Source: Pedobacter sp.
GTDB lineage: Bacteria; Bacteroidota; Bacteroidia; Sphingobacteriales; Sphingobacteriaceae
DNA length: 14,656 nucleotides
Direction of reading: 5' to 3'
Assembly (NCBI GenBank): GCA_028287885.1
Contig: JAQBOT010000330.1
Location: 1-14,656, forward strand
Of this stretch, positions 1 through 7,540 are shown piece by piece. Position numbers and translations under genes: made by a program. Each line of letters opens with the position of its first letter. Positions within the stretch are counted from its first letter, which is position 1. The notes under the pieces are model-generated. The model searched no databases, was not told the DNA's origin, and saw only the letters and a program-made list of their open reading frames with translations.

Positions 1-1325
1 AACTGCTCTGCTTCACGCAGGTTCAAGGTCATGATTGCCGAGGACAAACCTTGAGGTACGCCATTTTGAAGCGCAATCGCTTCATCCAAGGTTTTATATT
101 TTATTAAGTACAAGATCGGAGCGAAGGTCTCCTCCTGCACGATATCATAGTGATTCTCAACCTCTGCAACACAAGGCTGAACATAACAGCCAGACCCAAA
201 TGCCTCCCCACATAGTACCCCACCTTTCACGACAAAATTTGCACCTTCATGTTCTCCTCTAGCAATTGCCGTCGTATACATTTCCACTGCAGCAGTATCG
301 ATTAATGGGCCAACATGATTATTTTCATTCAGTGGATCTCCAATGCGCAACTGACCGTACGCTTTTACCAGCTTCGCTTTAAAATCTTCGTAGATATCTT
401 CCTGTACAATCAATCGCCTGGTAGAAGTACAGCGCTGCCCGGCAGTACCGACGGCACCAAATACGGCTCCGATGATCGACATATCCAGGTCTGCGTCTTT
501 TGAAATGATAATGGAATTGTTACCACCAAGTTCCAGAATGCTGCGGCCAAAGCGGTTTGCTACGGCAGCTGCTACAATCCGCCCGATGCGTGTAGAACCT
601 GTAAAAGATACAAGACCAATCCGTTTGTCATTGTTCATCAGGTCGCCAACAGCATTCCCAATCAGTAAGTTGCTTATACCTTCAGGCATGTTGTTCTCCT
701 GCAACACTTTCGCCAGTATACGCTGACAAGCAATTGCACACAAAGGCGTTTTTGAGGAAGGTTTCCAGATGCATACATTGCCACATACCAGGGCCAATGC
801 GGTATTCCAGCTCCAAACAGCAACTGGAAAGTTAAAGGCCGAAATGATGCCGACGATTCCAAGTGGGTGCCATTGTTCATACATCCGGTGTGATGGACGC
901 TCAGAGTGCATCGTCAAGCCATAAAGCTGACGCGATTGTCCGACTGCGAAATCACAGATATCGATCATCTCCTGAACCTCGCCAAGACCTTCCTGCAGGC
1001 TCTTCCCCATCTCATACGACACAAGTGTACCCAGATCATTCTTGTTTAGGCGAAGTGCGTCACCAAGCTGGCGTACCAGGTCACCACGTTTTGGCGCGGG
1101 TACATTCTTCCAGAAATTCGATGCGGAAACAGCCTCCACGAGTACCTTTTCGTATTCTTCTGCAGTCGCCACTTTTATGGAAGCGATTAGTTTTCCATCA
1201 ACGGGAGAATAACTTTCTATTGCTTTTCCTGCGCTTGTGTCTCCCCAATTGCTGCCCGTACTGAAGGCTGGGTTGACTTCTGAGATGCCAAGGTTTTGAA
1301 GTACGGCATGGATATTGGTTTGCAT
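1..1325 (-). CDS. ALDH7-family (antiquitin-like) aldehyde dehydrogenase, C-terminus cut by window edge
   Basis: NAD(P)-dependent oxidation of an aldehyde to a carboxylate. ALDH7 members usually act on alpha-aminoadipate semialdehyde (piperideine-6-carboxylate) in lysine catabolism, so that is the likely substrate by family. The frame is open from the start to the window edge, giving 441 codons; the family is about 510 residues, so roughly the last 70 are missing. Visible motifs in order: ISAFNFPVAVWSWN near 161-174, the cofactor-site FTGST at 241-245, ELGGNN with general-base Glu265, and GQRCTSTRRL with catalytic Cys299. The GNN and GQRCT variants and the NFPVAVW stretch are ALDH7 hallmarks. 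The start is ATG at 1325 (MQTNIH); an in-frame ATG at 1331 would add two residues. It is divergent from the TPR gene. No convincing promoter was seen upstream. The gene is sure; the exact substrate is inferred. Confidence 0.93.
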   Translation of the reverse strand, partial: MQTNIHAVLQNLGISEVNPAFSTGSNWGDTSAGKAIESYSPVDGKLIASIKVATAEEYEKVLVEAVSASNFWKNVPAPKRGDLVRQLGDALRLNKNDLGTLVSYEMGKSLQEGLGEVQEMIDICDFAVGQSRQLYGLTMHSERPSHRMYEQWHPLGIVGIISAFNFPVAVWSWNTALALVCGNVCIWKPSSKTPLCAIACQRILAKVLQENNMPEGISNLLIGNAVGDLMNNDKRIGLVSFTGSTRIGRIVAAAVANRFGRSILELGGNNSIIISKDADLDMSIIGAVFGAVGTAGQRCTSTRRLIVQEDIYEDFKAKLVKAYGQLRIGDPLNENNHVGPLIDTAAVEMYTTAIARGEHEGANFVVKGGVLCGEAFGSGCYVQPCVAEVENHYDIVQEETFAPILYLIKYKTLDEAIALQNGVPQGLSSAIMTLNLREAEQ

Positions 1326-1331
1326 AAGCAT

Positions 1332-1649
1332 GAAATGTTGGTTCTTACAAAGAGACAAAAAATAATGTAAAGTCAGGATAAGGGCCCTAGGCTTTCTTGA
1401 CCTGAATCTTACTTTTTATGCTCTGACTTAAGGTATATTTGTATAGAATTCTGAACGGGCCCACCTTGGGATAAGAAATGCCGGAAAAATTATCAACCTT
1501 TTATTTGTCGTTTACTACTTTACTAGTCAGATAATTAGACAAAAACGGTGTGGTTGTTGAAAATAGTTTAGCCTAAATTTGATAAAAATAATGTAAACTT
1601 ATATAGTGTTTCTAACCTGGTAGATCTGTTCTTTTAATTATTCTTATAC
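1332..1649. other. Divergent intergenic region between the ALDH7 gene and the TPR gene
   Basis: 318 bp with no convincing ORF or RNA gene. It holds a good rightward promoter candidate (1554-1581), a second perfect -7-like octamer TATATTTG at 1434-1441 with only a weak TTT at the -33 position, and two GGGCCC palindromes at 1382-1387 and 1457-1462, the first extended to AGGGCCCT (1381-1388). The right half is distinctly AT-rich, as expected upstream of a gene start. I found no clear promoter for the leftward ALDH gene. Confidence 0.7.
1554..1581 (+). promoter_or_regulatory. Putative Bacteroidota housekeeping promoter of the TPR gene
   Basis: TTG at 1554-1556, then 17 bases, then TAAATTTG at 1574-1581. 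This matches the Bacteroidota primary-sigma consensus (TTG at -33, TAnnTTTG at -7) in sequence and spacing. Transcription would start around 1587-1590, leaving about 60 nt of leader before the ATG at 1650. It is a pattern match only. Confidence 0.55.
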
Positions 1650-3053
1650 ATGGAAGAGGAATTTAACTTTGATTTTAATGATGATGCACAACGTTCTGTA
1701 GAGCGTTACGAAGAGATGTTGAGGAACCAGGATCAGTACTTTTTTGATGCTCAGGCCTTCGAAAACATCATAGACTTTTATATAGAAAATAATGATCCTG
1801 TTAAAGCATTACAGGTCATTGAATACGCCTTAAATCAGCACCCCTATGCTGCAGTGTTCCTCGTTAAGCAGGCGCAATTGTTTTTTGTAACAGACCAGTT
1901 AGACCGTGCTTTTTATTCTTTGGAGAAGGCAGAAATGCTAGAAGCTTCAGAGCCGGAAATCTACGTCCTTCGTGGTAATATTTACAACAGCCTGGAGCGC
2001 TATCAGGAAGCGCTTGACAATTTCAAAAAAGCCTTGAGCATTTCCGAAAACACAGATGAGGTTCTTTTGCAGATTGCGTATGTCTATCAGAATATGCTTG
2101 ATTATGAAACTGCAATCATATACATAAAGCAGAGCTTAGAACAAAATATGGAAAACAAAGACGGTTTATATGAACTGGCCTTCTGTTATGACATTTTAGA
2201 TAAGCAGGAAGAAAGCATTAAGTTTTATCAGGAATATATTGATAACGACCCTTATTCTTACGCGGCCTGGTACAATCTTGCCAATTCATACCATAAATTG
2301 GATTTGTTTGAAAAAGCAATTGATGCTTATGATTATGCGATTTTGATTAAAGACAACTTTGCCTCGGCATACTATAATAAAGGGAATGCATTGGTTCAGC
2401 TCGATAAGTTTTCAGAAGCAATTGAAGTTTATAAGCAGACATTCGAATATGAAAAACCAAATGCCGATACCTATTGTGCAATAGGCGAGTGCTATGAAAA
2501 GCTCGAGCTTATGGATGAAGCCCGCTCTTACTATAAGAAGTCAGTGAAAATGGATGCTGAAATGGCCGATGCCTGGTTTGGAATTGGGGTAACCTTAAAT
2601 TTCGAGGAAAGGTATTTCGAGTCTTTGCGTTTTTATAAAAAGGCCATTGAACTTGATCCCGAGAATCCTGATTTCTGGTTTGCTATGGCCGATGCCTACT
2701 ATAAGCTCGGTCAAATTGACGAATCCATTGATGCGTATGAAAAGGTTTTGGAATACAATCCGATCGACGTTGAAGCCTGGCTGGACTATTCAACCGTACT
2801 ATATGAGCAGGGTAGGCTCTTACAAGCATCAGAAACTATTGCGGAAGCGATAAAAAACAATCCGGATGCGGCTGAACTGTACTACAGGATGGTGGCTTAC
2901 CTCTTTGCGTTAGGGCAACATAATGATGCTCTAATCTACCTGGAAACAGCTTTGGTTACAGATCCGGATAAACATTATATCTTGTTTGAATACTTACCAC
3001 AACTACAAGACAATGGGCTTATTCTTGAAGTTATAAGTAGGTTTATAAAATAG
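1650..3053 (+). CDS. Tetratricopeptide repeat (TPR) protein, cytoplasmic
   Basis: A 467-residue protein built almost wholly of TPR helical hairpins, which act as protein-protein binding scaffolds. About 12 units of 34 residues can be laid end to end from residue ~34 to ~441. Well-formed examples carry the usual W/Y..LG/A..Y and A...Y..A/P spacing, for instance AWYNLANSYHKLDLFEKAI near 205-224 and AWFGIGVTLNFEERYFESL near 307-325. The N-terminus (MEEEFNFDFNDD) is very acidic, and there is no signal peptide or membrane segment, so a cytosolic location is likely. No catalytic domain is visible. It lies 65 bp upstream of the phosphosulfolactate synthase gene, and no strong terminator separates them, so co-transcription is possible. 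The fold is certain; partner and role are unknown. Confidence 0.93.
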   Translation: MEEEFNFDFNDDAQRSVERYEEMLRNQDQYFFDAQAFENIIDFYIENNDPVKALQVIEYALNQHPYAAVFLVKQAQLFFVTDQLDRAFYSLEKAEMLEASEPEIYVLRGNIYNSLERYQEALDNFKKALSISENTDEVLLQIAYVYQNMLDYETAIIYIKQSLEQNMENKDGLYELAFCYDILDKQEESIKFYQEYIDNDPYSYAAWYNLANSYHKLDLFEKAIDAYDYAILIKDNFASAYYNKGNALVQLDKFSEAIEVYKQTFEYEKPNADTYCAIGECYEKLELMDEARSYYKKSVKMDAEMADAWFGIGVTLNFEERYFESLRFYKKAIELDPENPDFWFAMADAYYKLGQIDESIDAYEKVLEYNPIDVEAWLDYSTVLYEQGRLLQASETIAEAIKNNPDAAELYYRMVAYLFALGQHNDALIYLETALVTDPDKHYILFEYLPQLQDNGLILEVISRFIK

Positions 3054-3118
3054 TTGCATTTGTTTTTAACATAAACTAGCGTAAAACAGTGTGATTTTTT
3101 TCTAACCTTTGCAGGAAT

Positions 3119-3886
3119 ATGAATTACCCATTGAATAATATACCTGACCGTCCGAGTAAACCGCGTCAGAGCGGTTTAACTATGGTTATGGATAAGGGCT
3201 TAAGCTTAAGACAAGTTGAAGATTTTATTGATGTTGCAGGCGTGCATACCGATATTGTTAAACTGGGCTGGGCAACTTCCTTCGTAACACCGAACTTAAA
3301 AGAGAAATTAGCACTATACAGAAGTGCTGGCCTGCCAGTTTATTTTGGTGGGACGCTTTTTGAAGCTTTTGTGATCCGCAATCAATTCGATGATTACCGT
3401 AGGGTACTTGACCAATTCGGTATGGAATACGTAGAGGTTTCTGATGGTTCAATTACGATTGATCATGATGAAAAATGCGGTTACATCCGCACGCTTTCTG
3501 AACAGGTTACCGTGATTTCTGAGGTTGGATCGAAAGATGAGAAAAAAATCTTTGCACCCTATAAGTGGATCAAGTTGATGAAAGCTGAACTACAGGCCGG
3601 ATCATGGAAAGTCATCGCTGAAGCCAGAGAGAGTGGAAACGTTGGTATTTACCGTGGCTCAGGAGAAGTGCGTGAAGGTTTGGTCGACGAGATCTTGACA
3701 GAAATTCCTGAAGAAGCCATCATCTGGGAAGCACCACAGAAGGAACAGCAGGTTTGGTTTATCAAGTTAATCGGAAGCAATGTAAACCTAGGAAACATTG
3801 CACCATCGGAAGTCATCCCACTGGAAACCATAAGGTTGGGATTACGTGGTGATACGTTTGATCACTTTCTGGGTTTAACCCAATAA
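3119..3886 (+). CDS. comA: Phosphosulfolactate synthase (ComA family)
   Basis: Adds sulfite to phosphoenolpyruvate to give (R)-phosphosulfolactate. In methanogens this is the first step of coenzyme M synthesis; in Bacillus the homologue feeds sulfolactate production during sporulation. The 255 residues match the whole family and its usual length: MDKG at 24-27, VKLGWATS at 47-54, GGTLFE at 77-82, VEVSDGS at 105-111, SEVGSKD at 134-140, EARESGNVGIY at 168-178, EAPQKEQQ at 204-211, and a C-terminal block SNVNLGNIAPSEVIPLET followed by RLGLRGDT. It is a single-domain TIM-barrel enzyme with no signal peptide. No phosphatase (ComB) or dehydrogenase (ComC) gene is visible nearby. Its downstream neighbour aroE, 58 bp away, also belongs to PEP-consuming metabolism. 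The family is sure; the physiological product in this organism is open. Confidence 0.93.
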   Translation: MNYPLNNIPDRPSKPRQSGLTMVMDKGLSLRQVEDFIDVAGVHTDIVKLGWATSFVTPNLKEKLALYRSAGLPVYFGGTLFEAFVIRNQFDDYRRVLDQFGMEYVEVSDGSITIDHDEKCGYIRTLSEQVTVISEVGSKDEKKIFAPYKWIKLMKAELQAGSWKVIAEARESGNVGIYRGSGEVREGLVDEILTEIPEEAIIWEAPQKEQQVWFIKLIGSNVNLGNIAPSEVIPLETIRLGLRGDTFDHFLGLTQ

Positions 3887-3901
3887 GCAAGCTGTTTGCT
3901 T
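3885..3901 (+). terminator. Weak stem-loop at the end of comA
   Basis: AAGCAA (3885-3890), a 5-nt loop, then TTGCTT (3896-3901). The stem overlaps the comA stop codon. It is only 6 bp, mostly A-T, and no T-run follows, so it is at best an attenuating or mRNA-end structure, not a convincing intrinsic terminator. Confidence 0.2.
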
Positions 3902-3944
3902 TACTAAATCTATTTGTAGGTAAAGTGTTCAAAGAATATAGATT

Positions 3945-4685
3945 ATGAGAACATTTGGTCTGATTGGTTACCCCTTGTCGCATTCTTTTTCCAAGTTATT
4001 CTTTACTGAAAAGTTTGAAAAGGAATCAATACAGGATACAACATATGAGCTTTTCCCCCTCCCGGAAATAGAAGGACTAGAGGATTTGTTGGAAAACGAT
4101 CAACTGGCAGGCTTGAATGTCACCATTCCATACAAAGTTGCTGTATTGCCTTTTGTGGATGAGCTTGACCCTGCAGCAGCTGAAATTGGCGCCGTAAATT
4201 GTTTGAAGATAGAGAATTCGTCTGGTCGCCGCTTTATAAAGGGATTCAATACCGATGCTTATGGCTTTGAAGCGTCTTTAAAGCCGTTGCTGCAATTACA
4301 TCATCAGAAAGCCTTGATCTTAGGGGACGGCGGTGCCGCAAGTGCAGTTAAATATGTACTGACCAAGCTTGGAATATCTTACTTGTCGGTTTTACGCAAG
4401 CCTAAAAGTGGTGCAATTGAATACAGACAGGTGGATCAAGCCCTGTTAGATTCACATCATATTATCATTAATACAACACCGTTGGGAACATTTCCCAATG
4501 TAGGAGACTGCCCGCAAATCCCTTATGAATTCTTAACTCCAAAACATTTAGCCTACGATCTGGTTTACAATCCGAAAGAAACCTTATTTCTGCGGTTAGT
4601 GAAGGAAAAGGGCGGTGTAACCAAGAACGGATTGGAGATGTTAGAACTTCAGGCAGAACGATCTTGGGAAATCTGGAATGCATAA
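3945..4685 (+). CDS. aroE: Shikimate dehydrogenase
   Basis: NADPH-dependent reduction of 3-dehydroshikimate to shikimate, step 4 of chorismate synthesis (aromatic amino acids, folate). It is 246 residues, somewhat shorter than the E. coli enzyme (272). Substrate-binding motif PLSHSFS at 10-16 (Ser12 and Ser14), NVTIPYK at 58-64 with catalytic Lys64, GAVNC at 82-86, NTDAYG at 102-107 with catalytic Asp104. The Rossmann loop reads GDGGAA at 127-132, where many family members have GAGGAS or GAGGAA. NTTPLGT at 176-182 and the C-terminal KNGLEMLELQA (from ~227) complete the fold. The second cofactor-phosphate loop looks like LRKPKS instead of the common NRT motif, but still offers basic residues. 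Its end runs into or abuts gldD, so the two are translationally close. Confidence 0.95.
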   Translation: MRTFGLIGYPLSHSFSKLFFTEKFEKESIQDTTYELFPLPEIEGLEDLLENDQLAGLNVTIPYKVAVLPFVDELDPAAAEIGAVNCLKIENSSGRRFIKGFNTDAYGFEASLKPLLQLHHQKALILGDGGAASAVKYVLTKLGISYLSVLRKPKSGAIEYRQVDQALLDSHHIIINTTPLGTFPNVGDCPQIPYEFLTPKHLAYDLVYNPKETLFLRLVKEKGGVTKNGLEMLELQAERSWEIWNA

Positions 4686-4686
4686 C

Positions 4687-5271
4687 ATGAGTAGAAACCT
4701 TTTAATTTACTTCGCCGTTTTGATGGCTGTTCTGGTTGGTTGTACAAGCACGACGCCCACACCAAAGCCACGCGGCTATTTCAATATTAAATTTCCTGAA
4801 AAGAAGTATCAGAAGTATGCGGGAAGCTGTCCTTTTACCTTTGATTATCCGGTGTATGCCAATATGAACCCTGACAGTGATAAAAATGCCCAGCCTTGTT
4901 GGAACAACCTAGTTTTTCCCCAGTTTAATGGTCGCTTGCATTTGACCTATCACCAGATTCATTCTCCGCAGGAATTTAGTAAACTGGTAGAATATGCCAG
5001 GGAACTTGCTTTTAAACACACGATTAAAGCGAATGCAATAGATCAAAAACTTGTTAATTTTCCGGATAGGAAAGTTTACGGCATCTATTATGCTATAGAT
5101 GGTAATGCCGCCTCCTCCGTTCAATTTTTCTTGACGGATAGTGCGAAGAATTACTTCAGAGGTGCGCTTTATTTTAATGAGCGTCCACAATATGATTCTA
5201 TCCAGCCGGTTGTTAATTTTATTAAGAAAGACATTGATGTAATGATCAATTCGTTCAGATGGAAAAACTAA
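4687..5271 (+). CDS. gldD: Gliding motility lipoprotein GldD
   Basis: A Bacteroidota-specific lipoprotein first defined as required for gliding in Flavobacterium johnsoniae; it is linked to the gliding/type IX secretion machinery, and its precise role is unknown. From the ATG at 4687 it is 194 residues, with a short basic N-terminus, a hydrophobic stretch and the lipobox VLVGC (Cys19). The mature part shows the family core: TPKPRGYFNIKFPEKKYQ, then CPFTFDYPVYA, then PCWNNLVFPQFNGRLHLTY. An in-frame ATG at 4678 would add MHN and overlap aroE by 8 bp; I prefer 4687 because it gives a more typical signal peptide, though either could be used. No other gld gene is visible here, and many sphingobacteria that keep gldD are not obvious gliders. 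Confidence 0.9.
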   Translation: MSRNLLIYFAVLMAVLVGCTSTTPTPKPRGYFNIKFPEKKYQKYAGSCPFTFDYPVYANMNPDSDKNAQPCWNNLVFPQFNGRLHLTYHQIHSPQEFSKLVEYARELAFKHTIKANAIDQKLVNFPDRKVYGIYYAIDGNAASSVQFFLTDSAKNYFRGALYFNERPQYDSIQPVVNFIKKDIDVMINSFRWKN

Positions 5272-5280
5272 TATACACCC

Positions 5281-5919
5281 ATGATCAACATTAAAAAATT
5301 TACATTCAATCCTTACCAGGAGAACACCTATGTTCTATTTGACGAGACTGTTGAATGCGTTATTCTTGACCCGGGGATGTATGATGCGGCGGAGCAAAAT
5401 GAATTCGTAAGCTTTATTAAATCTGCAGGGCTTAAGCCTGTTCTGTTGTTGAATACGCATTGCCATATTGATCATGTATTGGGAAATAAGTTCGTCTTTG
5501 ACAATTGGGGCTTAAAGCCACAATTTAATAAAGGCGAGTTGCCGGTACTGCAGTCGATACCGGGCTACGCGCCAGCAATGGGAATGCATTATGAACTTTC
5601 CCCAGAGCCGGAAGTCTATCTTGAGGAAAGCGGTACGGTAAGTTTTGGTAAGAGCAGCCTGACATTGGTATTTGCGCCTGGCCATTCGCCAGCACATTTA
5701 TGCTTTTATTCTGAACCAGACAATTTCCTGATTGGCGGTGACGTGTTGTTTTATAACAGCATCGGTCGCACTGACCTTCCGGGAGGCAACCATGCGCAGT
5801 TGATCAAGAGCATCAAAGAAAACTTGTTTATTCTGCCTGATGAATGCAAGGTATTTCCAGGCCATGGTCAGTCAACCACAATCGGGTTCGAAAAGAAGAA
5901 TAATCCATTTTTAACCTAA
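5281..5919 (+). CDS. MBL-fold metallo-hydrolase, glyoxalase II-like
   Basis: A 212-residue metallo-beta-lactamase-fold hydrolase with a complete dinuclear metal site: THCHIDH at 59-65 (His60, His62, Asp64, His65), His135 in PGHSPAH, Asp154 in GGDVLF, and His195 in FPGHG. The N-terminal ENTYVL and ILDPG segments and the RTDLPGG segment at 163-169 are typical of the short glyoxalase-II-like / YcbL group, which hydrolyses thioesters such as S-lactoylglutathione. The long C-terminal substrate-binding domain of true glyoxalase II is absent, so the natural substrate is uncertain. It is likely cytosolic, as there is no signal peptide. It starts 9 bp after gldD and ends 8 bp before the permease, so it sits inside the operon. 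Confidence 0.92.
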   Translation: MINIKKFTFNPYQENTYVLFDETVECVILDPGMYDAAEQNEFVSFIKSAGLKPVLLLNTHCHIDHVLGNKFVFDNWGLKPQFNKGELPVLQSIPGYAPAMGMHYELSPEPEVYLEESGTVSFGKSSLTLVFAPGHSPAHLCFYSEPDNFLIGGDVLFYNSIGRTDLPGGNHAQLIKSIKENLFILPDECKVFPGHGQSTTIGFEKKNNPFLT

Positions 5920-5927
5920 TATAGGGT

Positions 5928-5930
5928 TTG
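5928..5930 (+). other. Decisive TTG start codon of the permease
   Basis: The in-frame TAG at 5922-5924 rules out an upstream start, and the conserved N-terminus (NTPFYIARRYLF) begins directly after TTG. An ATG-only rule would lose TM1. Confidence 0.8.
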
Positions 5931-7160
5931 AATACACCTTTTTATATTGCCCGCCGGTATCTCTTCGCTAAGAAGTCTACAAATGCCATCAACATCATAT
6001 CTACAATTTCTGTGCTGGGTGTTTTTGTTGGTAGTGCGGCGTTAATTATCATTCTTTCTGTTTTTAACGGATTTGAGGAAGTGGTGCTGAAGATGTTCAA
6101 TACGATCACACCACAGATTGTTATAGCGCCACTTAAGGGGAAGACCTTCGATGCGGACAGGCCTTATTTCAATAATCTAAAGAAAAATAAGAGCATATAT
6201 TCCTACACCGAGGTGTTGGCGGAGAATGCACTATTAATTTATAATAAGCGACAATGTGTCGGCCTGGTTAAAGGAGTAAGTGCTGATTATCTGAAGAACA
6301 AGAGTCTGGATAGTATAACTGTTCAGGGGAAATTTGTTTTAAGGAACAGTGCGGGCCCAAATGCGGTAATCGGATCTGCCATTCAAAACTATCTGATGGT
6401 GAATACGAATGATCCCTTTACAACACTCCAAATTTTCTCCCCGAAAAAAGGTATTAAAACAACTTCGGTATTCCCGGGTCAGGACCTCACGACCTTAGCC
6501 CTTCCGGTATCGGGGATATTTGAAGTGCAGCAAGACTTTGATAACATCACCATTGTGCCTTTAAGCTTCGCCAGAAAGTTGCTAGGGGAGGAGGATCAAA
6601 TCTCATCCATAGAAATTAATCTTTTGCCAGGGATAGATGCTGACGATTTTAAACAGCAGCTGGAGCGAAACATAGGAAAATCATTTAGCGTTAAAAACAG
6701 GATTGAACAAAATAAGGTTTTGTATAACATATTGGGTACCGAGAAGTGGGCCGTTTATATTATATTAACATTTATTCTGATTATCGCAATCTTTAATATC
6801 ATTGGTTCATTAACCATGCTGGTCATTGACAAATTAAAAGACATTGCAATATTGAGGAGTTTAGGTGCAGGCAAACGATTTATCAAGCAGATATTCCTTT
6901 TAGAAGGAATGATGATTACAATGGCAGGTTGCGTTATAGGACTTATTATTGGATTTATGTTCTGCTTGGTTCAGCAGAAATATGGATTGGTAAAGATGTC
7001 TCAGGAAACCCTGATGATCTCTAACTCCTATCCGATTGCATTTAAATGGACAGACTTTTTGCTGGTATTTATTACAGTGAGCTTGTTTTCATTTATCGCT
7101 TCTGGACTGTCTGCACGGTTAAGTGTAAAAAAGATTGATGATCTGAACCAAGACTTGTAA
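5928..7160 (+). CDS. LolC/LolE-type ABC transporter permease (FtsX/MacB core)
   Basis: An inner-membrane permease of the lipoprotein-releasing family, which extracts lipoproteins from the inner membrane for transfer to the outer membrane together with an ATPase (LolD). It is 410 residues with the usual four-helix layout: TM1 at ~22-45, a large periplasmic domain to ~270, then TMs near 275-300, 330-352 and 377-398. The N-terminus FYIARRYLFAKK and the KLKDIAILRSLGAG coupling motif before the second C-terminal helix are family marks. The start must be TTG at 5928: the codon two triplets upstream in frame is the stop TAG (5922-5924), and the first ATG is after TM1. No LolD-like ATPase gene is in the window, so the ATPase must be elsewhere. 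It lies 2 bp before the next lipoprotein gene. Confidence 0.9.
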   Translation: MNTPFYIARRYLFAKKSTNAINIISTISVLGVFVGSAALIIILSVFNGFEEVVLKMFNTITPQIVIAPLKGKTFDADRPYFNNLKKNKSIYSYTEVLAENALLIYNKRQCVGLVKGVSADYLKNKSLDSITVQGKFVLRNSAGPNAVIGSAIQNYLMVNTNDPFTTLQIFSPKKGIKTTSVFPGQDLTTLALPVSGIFEVQQDFDNITIVPLSFARKLLGEEDQISSIEINLLPGIDADDFKQQLERNIGKSFSVKNRIEQNKVLYNILGTEKWAVYIILTFILIIAIFNIIGSLTMLVIDKLKDIAILRSLGAGKRFIKQIFLLEGMMITMAGCVIGLIIGFMFCLVQQKYGLVKMSQETLMISNSYPIAFKWTDFLLVFITVSLFSFIASGLSARLSVKKIDDLNQDL

Positions 7161-7162
7161 CT

Positions 7163-7540
7163 ATGAAAAGCCTACACATTGTAACCATTAGCCTAGCACT
7201 TATCATTTGCATTAGCGCGTGTAATCGCAAGCCCGCAGAGAAGAAGGACGAAAAAACAATTGTAATTAAAGGCTTGTACAGTTACGGTCCGGAAATGAGA
7301 TCTTTCGCCGACTGTGAAGAAGGTCGGGAGTATTGGGTGGCTGACAGCGCAAAGACTTTAGAGCTTGCCTATAGCCGCATGAACTTTGAAAAGCCCTATG
7401 TACCCGTATACATTGAGGTAGAATGCCATCTGGTAAAATCAGACACCGCAAAGGTGAGTGCAGATTATGATTCTACGATGATTGTTACGAAACTACTTAA
7501 GATAACCAGAGAGATCCCCGATGGGCCCTGTAATCAGTAA
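7163..7540 (+). CDS. Small lipoprotein, possibly with an NlpE-type OB-like domain
   Basis: 125 residues with a signal peptide and lipobox ISAC (Cys20), so a mature lipoprotein of about 105 residues. After a charged linker (21-31), the segment KGLYSYGPEMRSFADCEEG, then YWVADSAKTLELAY and a VPVYIEVEC strand, resembles the small C-terminal OB-fold domain of NlpE/CutF-like envelope-stress lipoproteins; this is recognition by eye and unconfirmed. Cys51, Cys88 and Cys123 are free in the mature part, so a disulfide is possible. It begins 2 bp after the permease stop, so it is surely co-transcribed. The last 7 bases overlap the convergent mqnD. It could equally be a plain uncharacterised Bacteroidota lipoprotein. 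Confidence 0.85.
   Translation: MKSLHIVTISLALIICISACNRKPAEKKDEKTIVIKGLYSYGPEMRSFADCEEGREYWVADSAKTLELAYSRMNFEKPYVPVYIEVECHLVKSDTAKVSADYDSTMIVTKLLKITREIPDGPCNQ

Noticed and set aside
35..1264. Plus-strand frames at 35-262, 315-503, 472-726 and 863-1264 and the minus-strand frame 674-880
   Set aside because: They are shadows of the continuous ALDH7 frame on the minus strand, which carries all family motifs; their translations show no known domain.
1434..1441. TATATTTG as the main promoter of the TPR gene
   Set aside because: The octamer is perfect, but only TTT stands at the -33 spacing and the leader would be about 200 nt; the 1554-1581 candidate is better.
1381..1462. Two GGGCCC palindromes 75 bp apart as a long stem or binding-site pair
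   Set aside because: Six-base palindromes are too short and common to support a structure or operator without conservation data.
3103..3111. TAACCTTTG just upstream of comA as a -7 element
   Set aside because: It has one base too many between TA and TTTG, no TTG at the right distance, and would make the mRNA nearly leaderless.
3909..3916. TCTATTTG upstream of aroE as a -7 element
   Set aside because: The second base is wrong and the nearest TTG is only 10 bases away; aroE may be transcribed from upstream.
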